64,000 nt of DNA from the NCBI RefSeq assembly GCF_900103985.1, contig NZ_FNIE01000003.1, positions 496,001 through 560,000 on the forward strand. Direction: 5' to 3'. Positions 29,239-37,384 of this stretch are shown in pieces; positions within the stretch are counted from its first letter, which is position 1, and every line of letters starts with the position of its first letter. A model generated the notes under the pieces. That model was not told the DNA's origin and made no database searches. It was given only the letters and a program-made list of their open reading frames with translations. This stretch comes from Actinacidiphila guanduensis (lineage in GTDB: Bacteria; Actinomycetota; Actinomycetes; Streptomycetales; Streptomycetaceae). Position numbers and translations under genes: made by a program.

Positions 29239-30261
29239 TCAGACGCCCACCCCGCCGTCGGAACCGTCCCCGTCCGGGCCCCCGTCCGAACCGCCGTCCG
29301 AACCGCCCCCGGTGACGCCCGAGCGCACCGAGCCGGTGACCTTGCCGCCGGGGCTGCCGAAGAAGCAGGTCACCGAGTGGTCGCCGCGGGCCCAGGCGGA
29401 GGCCGGCGGGATGTAGCTGAAGTAGCCCATGCCAGCCGGCAGCGTCTTGCCGTCCAGGTAGTCCTCGGCGGCCGCCGGGCATTTGGCGCTCGCCTCGCCC
29501 GAGATGACGGGCACGCCCGGGTACGCGCCCGTCGCGGAGTCGACCGGGAAGACGTCGTACGCCTCCGCGTCGTGGGCCTTGCCGCAGTCCACCACGTCGA
29601 CCGTCGTGGACACCTTGCCGCCGTCGCCGTACTGCGACAGGTGCCGGCCCACGGTGTTGAAGCACTGGCCCGCCTTGATGTCGGCGACCTTGGTGTTGCC
29701 CTCGTCGAAGACGCCGGTCACGCCGAGGACGACGAACAGGGCGATCAGCGCGGTGCCGATCGAGCCGAGCGTCACACCGGCGATCGCCAGCCCGCGGCCG
29801 CGCTGCCCGCGCCGCTTGATCTGCCGCAGGCCGCCGATGCCGAGCCCCAGGGCGAGGAAGGGGATGCAGGTGAAGGCGGTCACCAGCGAGGCGATGGCCA
29901 GGCCGTTGGTGGTCCGCTCCACCGCGAACCAGCCCTGCTGCCCCGGATACTGCGGGTACGGCTGCGGGTAGCCGGGGACGCCGGGCGCACCCGGGTAGCC
30001 GGGGGCCGCGGGGTATCCGGGCGGGCCGGGGGCCGCGTACGGGTTCTGCTGGTACGGGTTCGCCCCGTACCCGGGCGGCTGCTGCGGCTGGCCGTACGCC
30101 GGCGGCGGGCCGTAGGGGGCGGCCTGCGGGTAGCCGTAGGAGGGCCCCGCGTCCTGGGGGTAGCCGTAGGGCGGCGGGCCCGCCGGGTGGGCCGAGGGCT
30201 TCTGGTCGTGCGGCGGCTCGTCCCCGAGGGGCGGCGGCGGAGGCGGCGGCGGTATGTCCAC
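29239..30261 (-). CDS. DUF4190 / septum-formation-like membrane protein
   Basis: A 340-residue membrane protein. Residues 1-110 are Pro/Gly/Tyr-rich, with many PPG-YGYP-type repeats, and are probably disordered and cytoplasmic. Two membrane helices follow (LAIASLVTAFTCIPFLALGL, then LAIAGVTLGSIGTALIALFV), a DUF4190 arrangement. After them comes an extracellular domain with paired cysteines (AGQCFNTVG, VVDCGKAHDAEAYDVF, SAKCPAA, VTCFFG), as in septum-formation family proteins of actinobacteria, and a Gly/Asp/Ser tail. The start is a GTG at 30261 without a ribosome site but exactly 6 nt after TAAACT, so the mRNA is probably leaderless. Confidence 0.85.
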   Translation of the reverse strand: MDIPPPPPPPPLGDEPPHDQKPSAHPAGPPPYGYPQDAGPSYGYPQAAPYGPPPAYGQPQQPPGYGANPYQQNPYAAPGPPGYPAAPGYPGAPGVPGYPQPYPQYPGQQGWFAVERTTNGLAIASLVTAFTCIPFLALGLGIGGLRQIKRRGQRGRGLAIAGVTLGSIGTALIALFVVLGVTGVFDEGNTKVADIKAGQCFNTVGRHLSQYGDGGKVSTTVDVVDCGKAHDAEAYDVFPVDSATGAYPGVPVISGEASAKCPAAAEDYLDGKTLPAGMGYFSYIPPASAWARGDHSVTCFFGSPGGKVTGSVRSGVTGGGSDGGSDGGPDGDGSDGGVGV

Positions 30262-30267
30262 CAGGGG

Positions 30268-30273
30268 AGTTTA
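30268..30273 (-). promoter_or_regulatory. -10 box TAAACT of a leaderless promoter
   Basis: On the minus strand TAAACT is followed by six bases (CCCCTG) and the GTG start codon of the DUF4190 gene. With the usual 6-7 nt from -10 box to transcription start, the mRNA would begin at the start codon. Confidence 0.6.
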
Positions 30274-30329
30274 CGGTTCGTTGGTGACCGCAAAAGGGGC
30301 CCGGGGGTCACCGGGGGTCATCAGCCCTG

Positions 30330-30353
30330 CCCCTGGTGCGAGGTGGCCAGGGG
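30330..30353 (-). terminator. Hairpin terminator after the SDR gene
   Basis: CCCCTGG (30330-30336) pairs with CCAGGGG (30347-30353) over a 10-nt loop, 36 bp beyond the stop at 30389. Confidence 0.5.
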
Positions 30354-30388
30354 TGCTCCCGGAGCCAGGCCCCGACCCGGGGGGAGCC

Positions 30389-31219
30389 TCAGCCCTCGAA
30401 CGCTGTCGCCCGCGCCCTGCTCTCCCAGGCGGCGATCTCCGCCCGCACCTGGTCGAGGTGGCCGAGAACGGCGTCCACCCCGTCCGCGCCGAGCGGCAGG
30501 CGCAGCGGCGTCTCGTCGGCCGCCAGCGCCTCGAGGATCAGCGCGGCCGCCTTCGCCGGGTCGCCGGGCTGGCTGCCGTCGGCCGCGGCTGCCATCGCCC
30601 GGGTGGCGCCGACCGTGTCCTTGTAGTCCGCCAACTCCTCGTGGCTGAGGGTGCGGTTGCCCATCAGCGAGGTGCGGAAGGCGCCGGGCTCCACGATCAG
30701 CGTCCTGATCCCGAGCGGCGCGACCTCGTCCCGCAGCGCCTCCGTCATCCCCTCCAGCGCGAACTTCGTGCCGCTGTAGGCGGAGAAGCCGGCGAAGGAC
30801 ATCTGCCCGCCCATGCTGCTCATCTGCACGATCGCACCCGAGCGGCGCTCGCGCATACCCGGCAGCACCGCGCGCACCAAAGCGGCCGGGCCGAAGACGT
30901 GCACGTCGAACAGGTCGCGCAGCTGCTCGTCGGTGTCCTCCTCGAAGGCGCCGACGTGCGTGCGGCCGGCGTTGTTGACCAGGACGTCGATCCGGCCGTG
31001 CCGGGCGAGCACGTCCGCGACGGCCGGGCCGATCGCCGCGGTGTCGGTGACGTCGAGCCGCACCGGGTCCACCTGGTCGGGGTGGGCGGCCACCAGGTCG
31101 TCCAGCGCCTGCGTCCTGCGGGCGGCCGCGACCACGACGTCCCCGGCGGCGACCGCCGCCTCCACGATCGCCCGGCCGAAGCCGCTGTTGGCGCCGGTGA
31201 CCAGCCATACCCTGCTCAT
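30389..31219 (-). CDS. Short-chain dehydrogenase/reductase
   Basis: A 276-residue classical SDR: nucleotide-binding TGANSGFGRAI near residue 8, NNAG at about 90, catalytic Ser in QMSSMGG and the YxxxK motif in FSAYSGTKFAL. The early RR in AAARRTQALDD favours NADP(H). The substrate is not predictable. The ATG at 31219 has GGGAG upstream; the much longer open frame upstream is shadow. It is transcribed divergently from a LysR-type regulator with a LysR-style box in the 117-bp gap, the usual layout of a regulator with its target. Confidence 0.93.
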   Translation of the reverse strand: MSRVWLVTGANSGFGRAIVEAAVAAGDVVVAAARRTQALDDLVAAHPDQVDPVRLDVTDTAAIGPAVADVLARHGRIDVLVNNAGRTHVGAFEEDTDEQLRDLFDVHVFGPAALVRAVLPGMRERRSGAIVQMSSMGGQMSFAGFSAYSGTKFALEGMTEALRDEVAPLGIRTLIVEPGAFRTSLMGNRTLSHEELADYKDTVGATRAMAAAADGSQPGDPAKAAALILEALAADETPLRLPLGADGVDAVLGHLDQVRAEIAAWESRARATAFEG

Positions 31220-31323
31220 CGTCCACTCCCTCGTGTGCGCGGGTCCGCCGCCTCTTCCGGCGCCGGCCCCTCTCGGTGACCACCCTGCCGGGGGCGGCCC
31301 TTGCCGGTCCAAGACCCACGGTG

Positions 31324-31338
31324 ATAACCATCGGTTAT
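31324..31338. promoter_or_regulatory. LysR-type box ATAACC-ATC-GGTTAT
   Basis: A perfect 15-bp palindrome with 6-bp arms that fits the T-N11-A pattern of LysR-type regulators. Its last two bases are the first two of the regulator's ATG. It lies 105 bp upstream of the divergent SDR start, a position suited to autorepression and SDR activation. Confidence 0.75.
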
Positions 31339-32275
31339 GGACGTGCACGGGCGGGACCTGCGCTACTTCGTGGCCGTCGCCGAGGAGCTGCATTTCACCC
31401 GGGCGGCCGAGCGGCTGTTCGTCTCGCAGCCCGCGCTGAGCAAGCAGGTCAGGGCGCTGGAGCGGCAGTTGGGCGCCGAGTTGCTGGTGCGCGACCGGCA
31501 CGGGGTGGCGCTCACCGCGGCGGGCGCCGCGCTGCTGCCGCACGCGCGGGCGGTGCTCGCCGCCTGGGAGCAGGCCGCACAGGCGGTCGAGGCGGCCAAG
31601 GCCGCGCAGCGCGCCACCTTGGTGGTCGGCATGAGCACGAGCCCGGGACGCGGCGGCCTGCTGCCCGCCGTCCGCTCGCGGTTCGCCGCGGCGCACCCCG
31701 AGGCGTCGCTGCGGCTGCGCCACGTGGGCTGGCAGGACCCGACCGCGGGCCTGGCCGACGGCACCAGCGACGTCGCCTTCGTCTGGCTGCCGCTGCCCGA
31801 CGAGCACCGCTACGGGTACGCGGTCGTCGCCGAGGAGCCGCGGCTGGTCGCCTTCCCCGACGGGCACCGGCTCGCGGCCGCGGACCCGAGCGAGCCGGTG
31901 GACTTCGCCGCGCTGCTGGACGAGCCGTTCCTCGCCTTGCCGCCCTCCGCCGGCCCGCTGCGCGACTACTGGCTCGCGCTCGAGGCCCGCGGGGGCCACC
32001 CGGCCCGGGTGGGGGCGGAGATCGCGTCCAACGAGGAGACGTACGAGGCGCTCGTCGCAGGGCTCGGCGTCGTCCTGCTCGCGGCCGGCAACGCGCCGCT
32101 CATCACGCTCGGCGGGGTGCGCACCCGGCCGGTGCGGGGCATCTCCCCCAGCCGCTTCGCCGTCGCCTGGCCCCGCGGCAAGGCCGGCCCCCTGGTCCGC
32201 GCGTACGTCACCGCGGCCCGCCTGGCCACCGGGACGACCCCCGGGGACCACGACGAGCCGCCCGGCGGACCGTGA
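31337..32275 (+). CDS. LysR family transcriptional regulator
   Basis: A 312-residue regulator. The helix-turn-helix at residues 5-64 includes LRYFVAVAEELHFTRAAERL and SQPALSKQVRALERQLGAEL. An effector-binding domain follows (VVGMSTSPGRGGLLPAVRSR, then VAFVWLPLPDEHRYGYAV). The ATG at 31337 gives the standard N-terminus but has no ribosome site and overlaps a palindromic box, so binding there would also block translation initiation or transcription start. The adjacent divergent SDR is the probable target gene. Confidence 0.93.
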   Translation: MDVHGRDLRYFVAVAEELHFTRAAERLFVSQPALSKQVRALERQLGAELLVRDRHGVALTAAGAALLPHARAVLAAWEQAAQAVEAAKAAQRATLVVGMSTSPGRGGLLPAVRSRFAAAHPEASLRLRHVGWQDPTAGLADGTSDVAFVWLPLPDEHRYGYAVVAEEPRLVAFPDGHRLAAADPSEPVDFAALLDEPFLALPPSAGPLRDYWLALEARGGHPARVGAEIASNEETYEALVAGLGVVLLAAGNAPLITLGGVRTRPVRGISPSRFAVAWPRGKAGPLVRAYVTAARLATGTTPGDHDEPPGGP

Positions 32276-32616
32276 ACCGCCGAGCGGGCGGCGTTGCCGT
32301 GCAGGAGGGGCGGGCGGCTCGGGCAGCGGAAGTGTGCGGCCCCAGGGCCGCGGACGTCCCGCGCGGGTCCCGCTGACCGCGAGGGACGGGGGCTCCGGCG
32401 ACCCGGGCTCCGGCGACCGGCACTGCCCCTGCCGTAGGGCCCACGGAGGGCTCCGGCAGCTCCGGCAGCTCCGGCAGCTCCGGCAGCTCCGGCAGCTCCG
32501 GCAGCTCCGGCAGCTCCGGCAGCGGAAGCATGCGAGCCACTGTCTCGGGCCGACCCGCACGGTTCCCCCTTCCCGCGAGCGGGAGTCGGGCTCCGACGAC
32601 CGGCGGTGCCCCGGTC
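32276..32616. other. 341-bp intergenic region with tandem repeat
   Basis: Between the convergent LysR and ferritin-like genes. It contains an eight-copy 9-bp tandem repeat (32451-32522) and otherwise GC-rich sequence. Frames through the repeat (reading LPE repeats on the minus strand) have no ribosome site and are not called. Confidence 0.55.
32451..32522. repeat. Tandem repeat, 8 x 9 bp (CTCCGGCAG)
   Basis: Eight perfect copies of CTCCGGCAG, 72 bp, followed by a degenerate ninth. The unit is a multiple of three. CTCCGGC words also occur singly just upstream (32392, 32408), suggesting local expansion by slippage. Confidence 0.95.
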
Positions 32617-33408
32617 CTAGATGCCCGCGGCTGCCTCGGATGTGGCCGGGGTGCCCAGGGCGTTGCGGCGGGCCGGCATCGTGAGGGTGGTCATGCGGCG
32701 CCAGCCGTGCACGCGCTCGTAGAGATACGTGGCGTGGATGCCGGCGCGCAGGGCGGCGGCGGTGGCCGCCGACCAGCCGAGGATGCGGCCCATGCGGGCC
32801 ATGACCGCCAGGCTCACCTCGCGGTGCACCCGGATCTCCGCGAGCGCGCACTCGCGCAGGATGCGCCGGATCGTCCCCCGGTGCCCCTCGGCGGACAGCC
32901 GCAGCAGCTCCTCGTGGCAGTAGGCGAGGTGGTTGTCCTCGTCGGCCGAGATCTGCCGGACCGCCTTGCCGATCTCCGGGTGGTCGGCGAAGTGCCGTTC
33001 CAGCAGCCCCATTTGCTCCGAGGCGCGCTGCTCGGTGACCCGGCTGTGCGCGAGGTAGGTCACGATGTCCAGCTCGGTCAGCGGCTCGTCGCGCCGCAGC
33101 CGCGCGTGGGCGAGGCCGATCCCGGCCCGCTCCAGCAGCATCGTGTAGTCCGTCTCGGGCGGCACGGCCACCGGCTCCAGGCCGCGCTTGCGCAGCAGCC
33201 CGGTGAAGATCCGGCCGTGCTTGTCCTCGTCCGCGCCGTGCCGGGCGATCTTGGGCGCCAGCTCGCGCTGGGTGGGCGGCACCAGGGCCGCGATCCGCCC
33301 GTTCTCCCAGCCGCCCTGCGCCTCGCCGCTGGCCGCGATCGAGCAGAAGAGCCGATAGGCGTCGTCATTGTCCAGGATCGCCGTGAACAGTCCGCGCACC
33401 GACAGCAT
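32617..33408 (-). CDS. Ferritin-like superfamily protein
   Basis: A 263-residue, mostly helical protein with two carboxylate-histidine motifs at the expected spacing of a di-iron four-helix bundle: ADEDKHGRIF (about residue 60) and ADEDNHLAYCHEEL (about 155), plus TEQRASEQM between them. This pattern is typical of actinobacterial ferritin-like domain proteins of unknown substrate. The ATG at 33408 follows GAGGAG at 7 nt. It stands alone, between the dha operon terminator and the LysR gene. Confidence 0.75.
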   Translation of the reverse strand: MLSVRGLFTAILDNDDAYRLFCSIAASGEAQGGWENGRIAALVPPTQRELAPKIARHGADEDKHGRIFTGLLRKRGLEPVAVPPETDYTMLLERAGIGLAHARLRRDEPLTELDIVTYLAHSRVTEQRASEQMGLLERHFADHPEIGKAVRQISADEDNHLAYCHEELLRLSAEGHRGTIRRILRECALAEIRVHREVSLAVMARMGRILGWSAATAAALRAGIHATYLYERVHGWRRMTTLTMPARRNALGTPATSEAAAGI

Positions 33409-33525
33409 CGTGTACTCCTCTCGACCGCCTTACCCCCGTCCGGCACAAGTCAAAGTCCGACACGCACCGACCGCAACCGGACGCCTACCGAACGTCACCC
33501 GAACGGCTCCGGACCCGAACGGCCG

Positions 33526-33565
33526 CGGGCCCGCCACCGCACGGCGGGGTGCGGCGGCGGGCCCG
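33526..33565 (-). terminator. Strong hairpin terminator of the aldolase-dha operon
   Basis: A 17-bp stem, 33526-33542 with 33549-33565 (one mismatch), around a 6-nt loop GGCGGG. It lies 27 bp beyond the dhaK stop. Confidence 0.8.
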
Positions 33566-33591
33566 GGCCGGCTGGGGCGTTGCGGCGGCGG

Positions 33592-34587
33592 TCAGAAGAC
33601 GCGGATCGGGGTCTGCGCGGGCGCGGCCAGCAGGTCGGCGATCTCGTCGTCCAGGCGGACCAGCGTCAGCGAGGCGCCGGCCATGTCGAGCGAGGTGCAG
33701 TACTCCCCCACGTACGAGCGCCGGACCTCGATGCCGCGCTCGGCCAACTGCCGGTGCGCCAGGCCGTAGACGAGGTAGAGCTCGCCGATCGGGGTGCCGC
33801 CCAGGCCGTTGGCCATCAGCGCGACCTGGTCGCCGGAGACGAACGGCAGGTCGTCCACCACCGCGGTCAGCAGCTCGCGCACGTGCGCCTCGGCCGGCTG
33901 GAGGGGCTCGCGGCGGCGGCCCGGCTCGCCGTGGATGCCGACGCCCATCTCCACCTTGTCGGCGGGCAGGTCGAAGAGCGGGGAGCCCTTGGCCGGCGGG
34001 GTGCAGGCGGTCAGCGCCATGCCCATCGTCCGGGTGACGGAGTTGACCTTCTCGCCGATCCGCACCAGCTCGTCCAGGTCCGCGCCCCGTTCGGCCGCCG
34101 CGCCGACCGCCTTCAGCACGAAGAAGTTGCCGGCCACCCCGCGCCGCCCGACGGTGTACGTCGAGTCCTGCACGGCCACGTCGTCGTCCACGAACAGGGT
34201 GCGCACGTCGATCCCGTCGGCCTGCGACAGCTCCTCGGCCATCTCGAAGGCCATCCGGTCGCCGGTGTAGTTGTTCACCAGCAGCAGCACGCCCTTGGGC
34301 GAGGCGACGAGCTTGACCGTCTCGTAGACGTAGTCGGCCGGCGGCGCCGCGAAGACGTCGCCGGGACAGGCCGCGTCCAGCATGCCCGGGCCCACGCTCA
34401 TCACGTGCGCCGGCTCGTGGCCGGAGCCCGAGCCCTGCACGATGGACACCTTGCCCTCCTGGGGCGCGTCCGCACGCATGATCAGGTTGTACTCCGGCAC
34501 GTAGCGCAGGGTGTCCGGGTTGGCCAGGGCCAGCCCCTGGAGCATCTCCGCCACGTAGTTCTTGGGGTCGTTGACGAACTTCTTCAT
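33592..34587 (-). CDS. dhaK: Dihydroxyacetone kinase subunit DhaK
   Basis: A 331-residue substrate-binding subunit of dihydroxyacetone kinase. It shows MKKFVNDPKNYVAEMLQGL, the GSGSGHEPAH phosphate/substrate loop at about residue 52, and the GVGIHGEPG motif whose histidine forms a covalent hemiaminal with dihydroxyacetone. It follows dhaL by 43 bp and the ATG at 34587 has GAGGGAG 7 nt upstream. DhaK and DhaL as separate proteins are typical of the PTS-dependent form, yet no dhaM is nearby. It is the last gene of a four-gene operon with aldolase and HAD phosphatase. Confidence 0.95.
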   Translation of the reverse strand: MKKFVNDPKNYVAEMLQGLALANPDTLRYVPEYNLIMRADAPQEGKVSIVQGSGSGHEPAHVMSVGPGMLDAACPGDVFAAPPADYVYETVKLVASPKGVLLLVNNYTGDRMAFEMAEELSQADGIDVRTLFVDDDVAVQDSTYTVGRRGVAGNFFVLKAVGAAAERGADLDELVRIGEKVNSVTRTMGMALTACTPPAKGSPLFDLPADKVEMGVGIHGEPGRRREPLQPAEAHVRELLTAVVDDLPFVSGDQVALMANGLGGTPIGELYLVYGLAHRQLAERGIEVRRSYVGEYCTSLDMAGASLTLVRLDDEIADLLAAPAQTPIRVF

Positions 34588-34630
34588 GGGCTCGCTCCCT
34601 CACTCTCCCCGAGTGCCTTCGGGCCTCGCG

Positions 34631-35290
34631 TCAGCCGCGGGCGCCCCACTCCGCCGCGATCCGCTCGGCCATCACCGCCACCGCGACCGCGCCCGGGTCC
34701 GGCGAGCCGATGCTGCGCTCGCCGGTGTAGCTCTGCCGGCCGCGCCTGGCCAGCATCGGCGTGGTGGCGTCCGCGGCGCTGCGGGCCGCCGACGCGGCGA
34801 CCGCGGCCAGCTCCGCACCGCCGCCCCCGCCGGAGTGCAGCTGCTTGTCGAGCGCGTCGGTCATCGGGATCAGCGCGTCCAGCAGCGTCTTGTCGCCGAG
34901 GTCGGACTTGCCGCGCGCCTTGATGCCCTCGGCGGCGGCCCGCAGCATCGCCACGGCGTCGTCGCCGGTCAGGTCGGCAAAGGAGGCCCGGTCCCGTACC
35001 GCGCCGGCCGCCCGCAGGAAGGCGGTGCCCCACAGCGGGCCCGACGTGCCGCCCACCCGCTTGGAGATCACCAGGGCGGTCTGCTTGAGGAAGTCCGAGG
35101 GCGAGCCGCGGTCGAGGGTGTCCCAGTCGGCCAGCACGATCTCGAAGCCGCGGGCCAGCGAGTAGCCGAAGTCGCCGTCGCCGGCGACCGCGTCCAGCTC
35201 GCCGAACACGCGCTCGTTGTCCACGGCCGTGTGGGCGATGGTCGCGACCACGAACTCCAGGTCGCTGGGGGAAGACGAGGGTGATGACAT
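34631..35290 (-). CDS. dhaL: Dihydroxyacetone kinase subunit DhaL
   Basis: A 219-residue nucleotide-binding subunit, an all-helical barrel. ELDAVAGDGDFGYSLARGFE carries the aspartates that bind Mg and the adenine nucleotide, and VGGTSGPLWGTAFLRAA is the conserved glycine-rich segment. Its ADP is normally rephosphorylated in place by DhaM. The ATG at 35290 follows GGAG sites and lies 14 bp after the HAD phosphatase stop. The C-terminal region contains a five-glycine run (HSGGGGGAELA). Confidence 0.94.
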   Translation of the reverse strand: MSSPSSSPSDLEFVVATIAHTAVDNERVFGELDAVAGDGDFGYSLARGFEIVLADWDTLDRGSPSDFLKQTALVISKRVGGTSGPLWGTAFLRAAGAVRDRASFADLTGDDAVAMLRAAAEGIKARGKSDLGDKTLLDALIPMTDALDKQLHSGGGGGAELAAVAASAARSAADATTPMLARRGRQSYTGERSIGSPDPGAVAVAVMAERIAAEWGARG

Positions 35291-35304
35291 GGCTCTCCGG
35301 CTCC

Positions 35305-36174
35305 TCAGTGCGGCCCGGTTCCGGGGTTCTTGGCGGCAAGGCCGATCAGGGCGGCGAGGTCGGCCAGGCGGACGTAGGGGCGCGGGTCGATGCCGAAGGG
35401 GTCGGCCAGGACCTCGGTGGTGACGGCGCCGGAACCGTCCGGGCCGTCCCCGCCCCGCAGATCCTGGGTGCCCGCGCCGCCCGCCTCGGGTCCGGCGGGG
35501 TCGCCCAGGGTGCTGACGACCAGCGCGGCGCCGGTGAAGTCCTCCTGGCCGGTGTAGGCGCTGGTGGTGACCGTGCAGGGCAGGCCGGCAGCGAGCGCGG
35601 CGAGCATCCCGTTGCGGCTGTCCTCGACCACCATGGTCTGCGCCGGGTCCAGGCCCATCCGCTCGGCCGCGTAGGCGTAGATGTCCGGCGCGGGCTTCTT
35701 GCGCGGCACCACGTCGCCGGCGAACACGCTGAAGTGCGCGGCCAGTTCGGGCCCGGCGGCCAAGTCCAGCACGGCCCGTACGGAGGGCTCGGCCGAGGTG
35801 GAGGCGACCGCGAGCGGCCAGCCAGCGGCGTGCGCCTCGGCAGCGATCCGGCGTACGCCCGGCCGGGGCGGGATGGCGCCGCCGGCGATGATGCCGGTGT
35901 AGATCTCGGTCTTGCGCCGGTGCCAGCGGGCCACCTCGGTGCCGAGCGCGTCGGGGTCGGAGGGCAGGCCCACCTTGGCGATGAAGTCCGGGGTCAGCAG
36001 CGTCTTCATGCGCTCCTTGCCGCCGCCGACCTTCACCAGTTCGGCGTAGTCGGCGTCGCTCCAGCGCACCGGCAGCCCGAACTCCTGGAAGGTCTGGTTG
36101 AAGGCGGGCAGGTGGCCGTAGCGCTCGGTGTCGGCGAGGACGCCGTCGCAGTCGAAGACCAGCGCGGGCGGCAC
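35305..36174 (-). CDS. HAD-IA family phosphatase (CbbY / beta-phosphoglucomutase-like)
   Basis: A 289-residue HAD hydrolase. Motif I is DCDGVLADTE (residues 8-17, nucleophile and acid/base Asp), motif II is in AVASTSAEP, the motif III lysine is in VPRKKPAPDIY and motif IV is VVEDSRNGM. A helical cap follows motif I, as in CbbY and beta-phosphoglucomutase relatives. The last 60 residues, after the core, are an unusual Gly/Asp-rich extension ending in RLADLAALIGLAAKN. The start is a GTG at 36174, 6 bp after the aldolase stop. A sugar or triose phosphate is the likely substrate. Confidence 0.88.
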   Translation of the reverse strand: MPPALVFDCDGVLADTERYGHLPAFNQTFQEFGLPVRWSDADYAELVKVGGGKERMKTLLTPDFIAKVGLPSDPDALGTEVARWHRRKTEIYTGIIAGGAIPPRPGVRRIAAEAHAAGWPLAVASTSAEPSVRAVLDLAAGPELAAHFSVFAGDVVPRKKPAPDIYAYAAERMGLDPAQTMVVEDSRNGMLAALAAGLPCTVTTSAYTGQEDFTGAALVVSTLGDPAGPEAGGAGTQDLRGGDGPDGSGAVTTEVLADPFGIDPRPYVRLADLAALIGLAAKNPGTGPH

Positions 36175-36180
36175 GGCGCG

Positions 36181-37041
36181 TCACCCGGCCCGGCCGGCGC
36201 TGCCGAAGAGCGTCATCAGGGAGCCGGCCAGCTCGACGACGTCGGCCCGCACCGCGCGGAAGAGGGAGGGCGGGTCCCACTTGTCCTTCTCCTCGGCGGC
36301 GCGCAGGAACGCCAGGTTGGACTTCATGTACGTCTCCTTCAGCGCGGTGGAGATGTTGACCTTCGCGCAGCCGCGGCCGATCAGGTCGCGGAACTGCTCG
36401 TCGGACAGCCCGCTGCCGCCGTGCAGCGCGATGGGCAGCGGGTGGGCCGCGACGAGGTCGGAGACCCGCTGGAAGTCCAGGACGGGGGCGCGCTTGTAGG
36501 AGCCGTGGGCGTTGCCGATGGCGGGGGCGAAGACGTCCACCCCGGTGGTGCGCAGGAAGTCCAGCGCGACGGCGAGGTCCTGCTGGGCGGCGGCGGTGTC
36601 GGAGCCGATGTCGTCCTCCACGCCGGTGATCGACTCGATCTCGCCCTCGACGTCGGCGCCGTGCCGGCGGGCCTCGGCGACGACCTCGACGGTCTGCCGG
36701 GTGTTCTCGGCCACCGGCATCCGGGAGGCGTCGAAGAGCACGGAGTTCCAGCCGCGCTCCAGGCACTCGGTGATCACGGCCCGCTCCGGGCAGTGGTCCA
36801 GGTGCAGGGTGACGGGGACGTCGATACCGTCCGTCATCGCCGTCCACATCCGGTACAGCACGTCGCTGCCGATCGACTTCACCGTCTTGACGGAGGTCTG
36901 CACGATCAGCGGCGAGCGCCGCTCCACGGCCGCGGCGAGCACGGCCTCCAGCGTCAGGTCGTTGAAGATGTTGATGGCCGGCACGCCGTACCGCTTGTCG
37001 AACGCGTCAGCCAGGATCTCTCGCAGCGGCACGACGGACAC
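36181..37041 (-). CDS. Class II ketose-bisphosphate aldolase
   Basis: A 286-residue zinc-dependent aldolase. VPLREILADAFDKRYGVPAI starts the TIM barrel; TLHLDHCPE holds the catalytic Asp and a zinc His; further zinc histidines are in GNAHGSYK and ALHGGSGLSDEQ; and AKVNISTAL is the phosphate-binding strand. It resembles fructose/tagatose-bisphosphate aldolases (FbaA, GatY, KbaY). The GTG at 37041 with GGAGG 5 nt upstream sets the start; the frame is open to 37551 but that part is shadow. It is the first gene of the aldolase-HAD-dhaL-dhaK operon. Confidence 0.92.
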   Translation of the reverse strand: MSVVPLREILADAFDKRYGVPAINIFNDLTLEAVLAAAVERRSPLIVQTSVKTVKSIGSDVLYRMWTAMTDGIDVPVTLHLDHCPERAVITECLERGWNSVLFDASRMPVAENTRQTVEVVAEARRHGADVEGEIESITGVEDDIGSDTAAAQQDLAVALDFLRTTGVDVFAPAIGNAHGSYKRAPVLDFQRVSDLVAAHPLPIALHGGSGLSDEQFRDLIGRGCAKVNISTALKETYMKSNLAFLRAAEEKDKWDPPSLFRAVRADVVELAGSLMTLFGSAGRAG

Positions 37042-37384
37042 ATTCGCCTCCAGCGCTCGGGGGCCGGGCCACTTCCATTCGACGCCCCCGCCCGCCACCC
37101 CGCCACTCGAACACGAAGCGCTCCCCGCGGGCAGGAGGGGTGCACGCTGGTGCGGTGGCGGCGAGTACGGCGTTTCCTGCGAGCGCCGCGGTTGTGAAGG
37201 GGGCGGCTGGGATCGCGGTGTCCGTCGAGCCCTGCCGGGAGCGCTCACGCGCTGGTGGTGGTGGTGGGCGGCGCGGCGGGGTGGGGGGCCCGTCGCGCCG
37301 CTGTTCACCGTGGGGGGATCACTGTGGGGGGATGACCGGGGTTGGTGGGTGGTGCGGTGGGTGCTGTGGGTGCCGTGGGGGGGG
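37042..37384. other. 343-bp gap between aldolase and esterase genes
   Basis: Bases 37042-37259 hold the upstream region of the aldolase operon; no regulator or transporter gene is present. Bases 37260-37384 are the non-coding outer part of the inverted repeat, G-rich on the plus strand, with the repeated word GTGGGGGGAT, and lie just downstream of the esterase stop. Confidence 0.55.

Noticed and set aside
32208-32540. A 110-codon minus-strand frame with LPE repeats
   Set aside because: It comes from the 9-bp tandem repeat and the complement of the LysR 3' end; no ribosome site or family.
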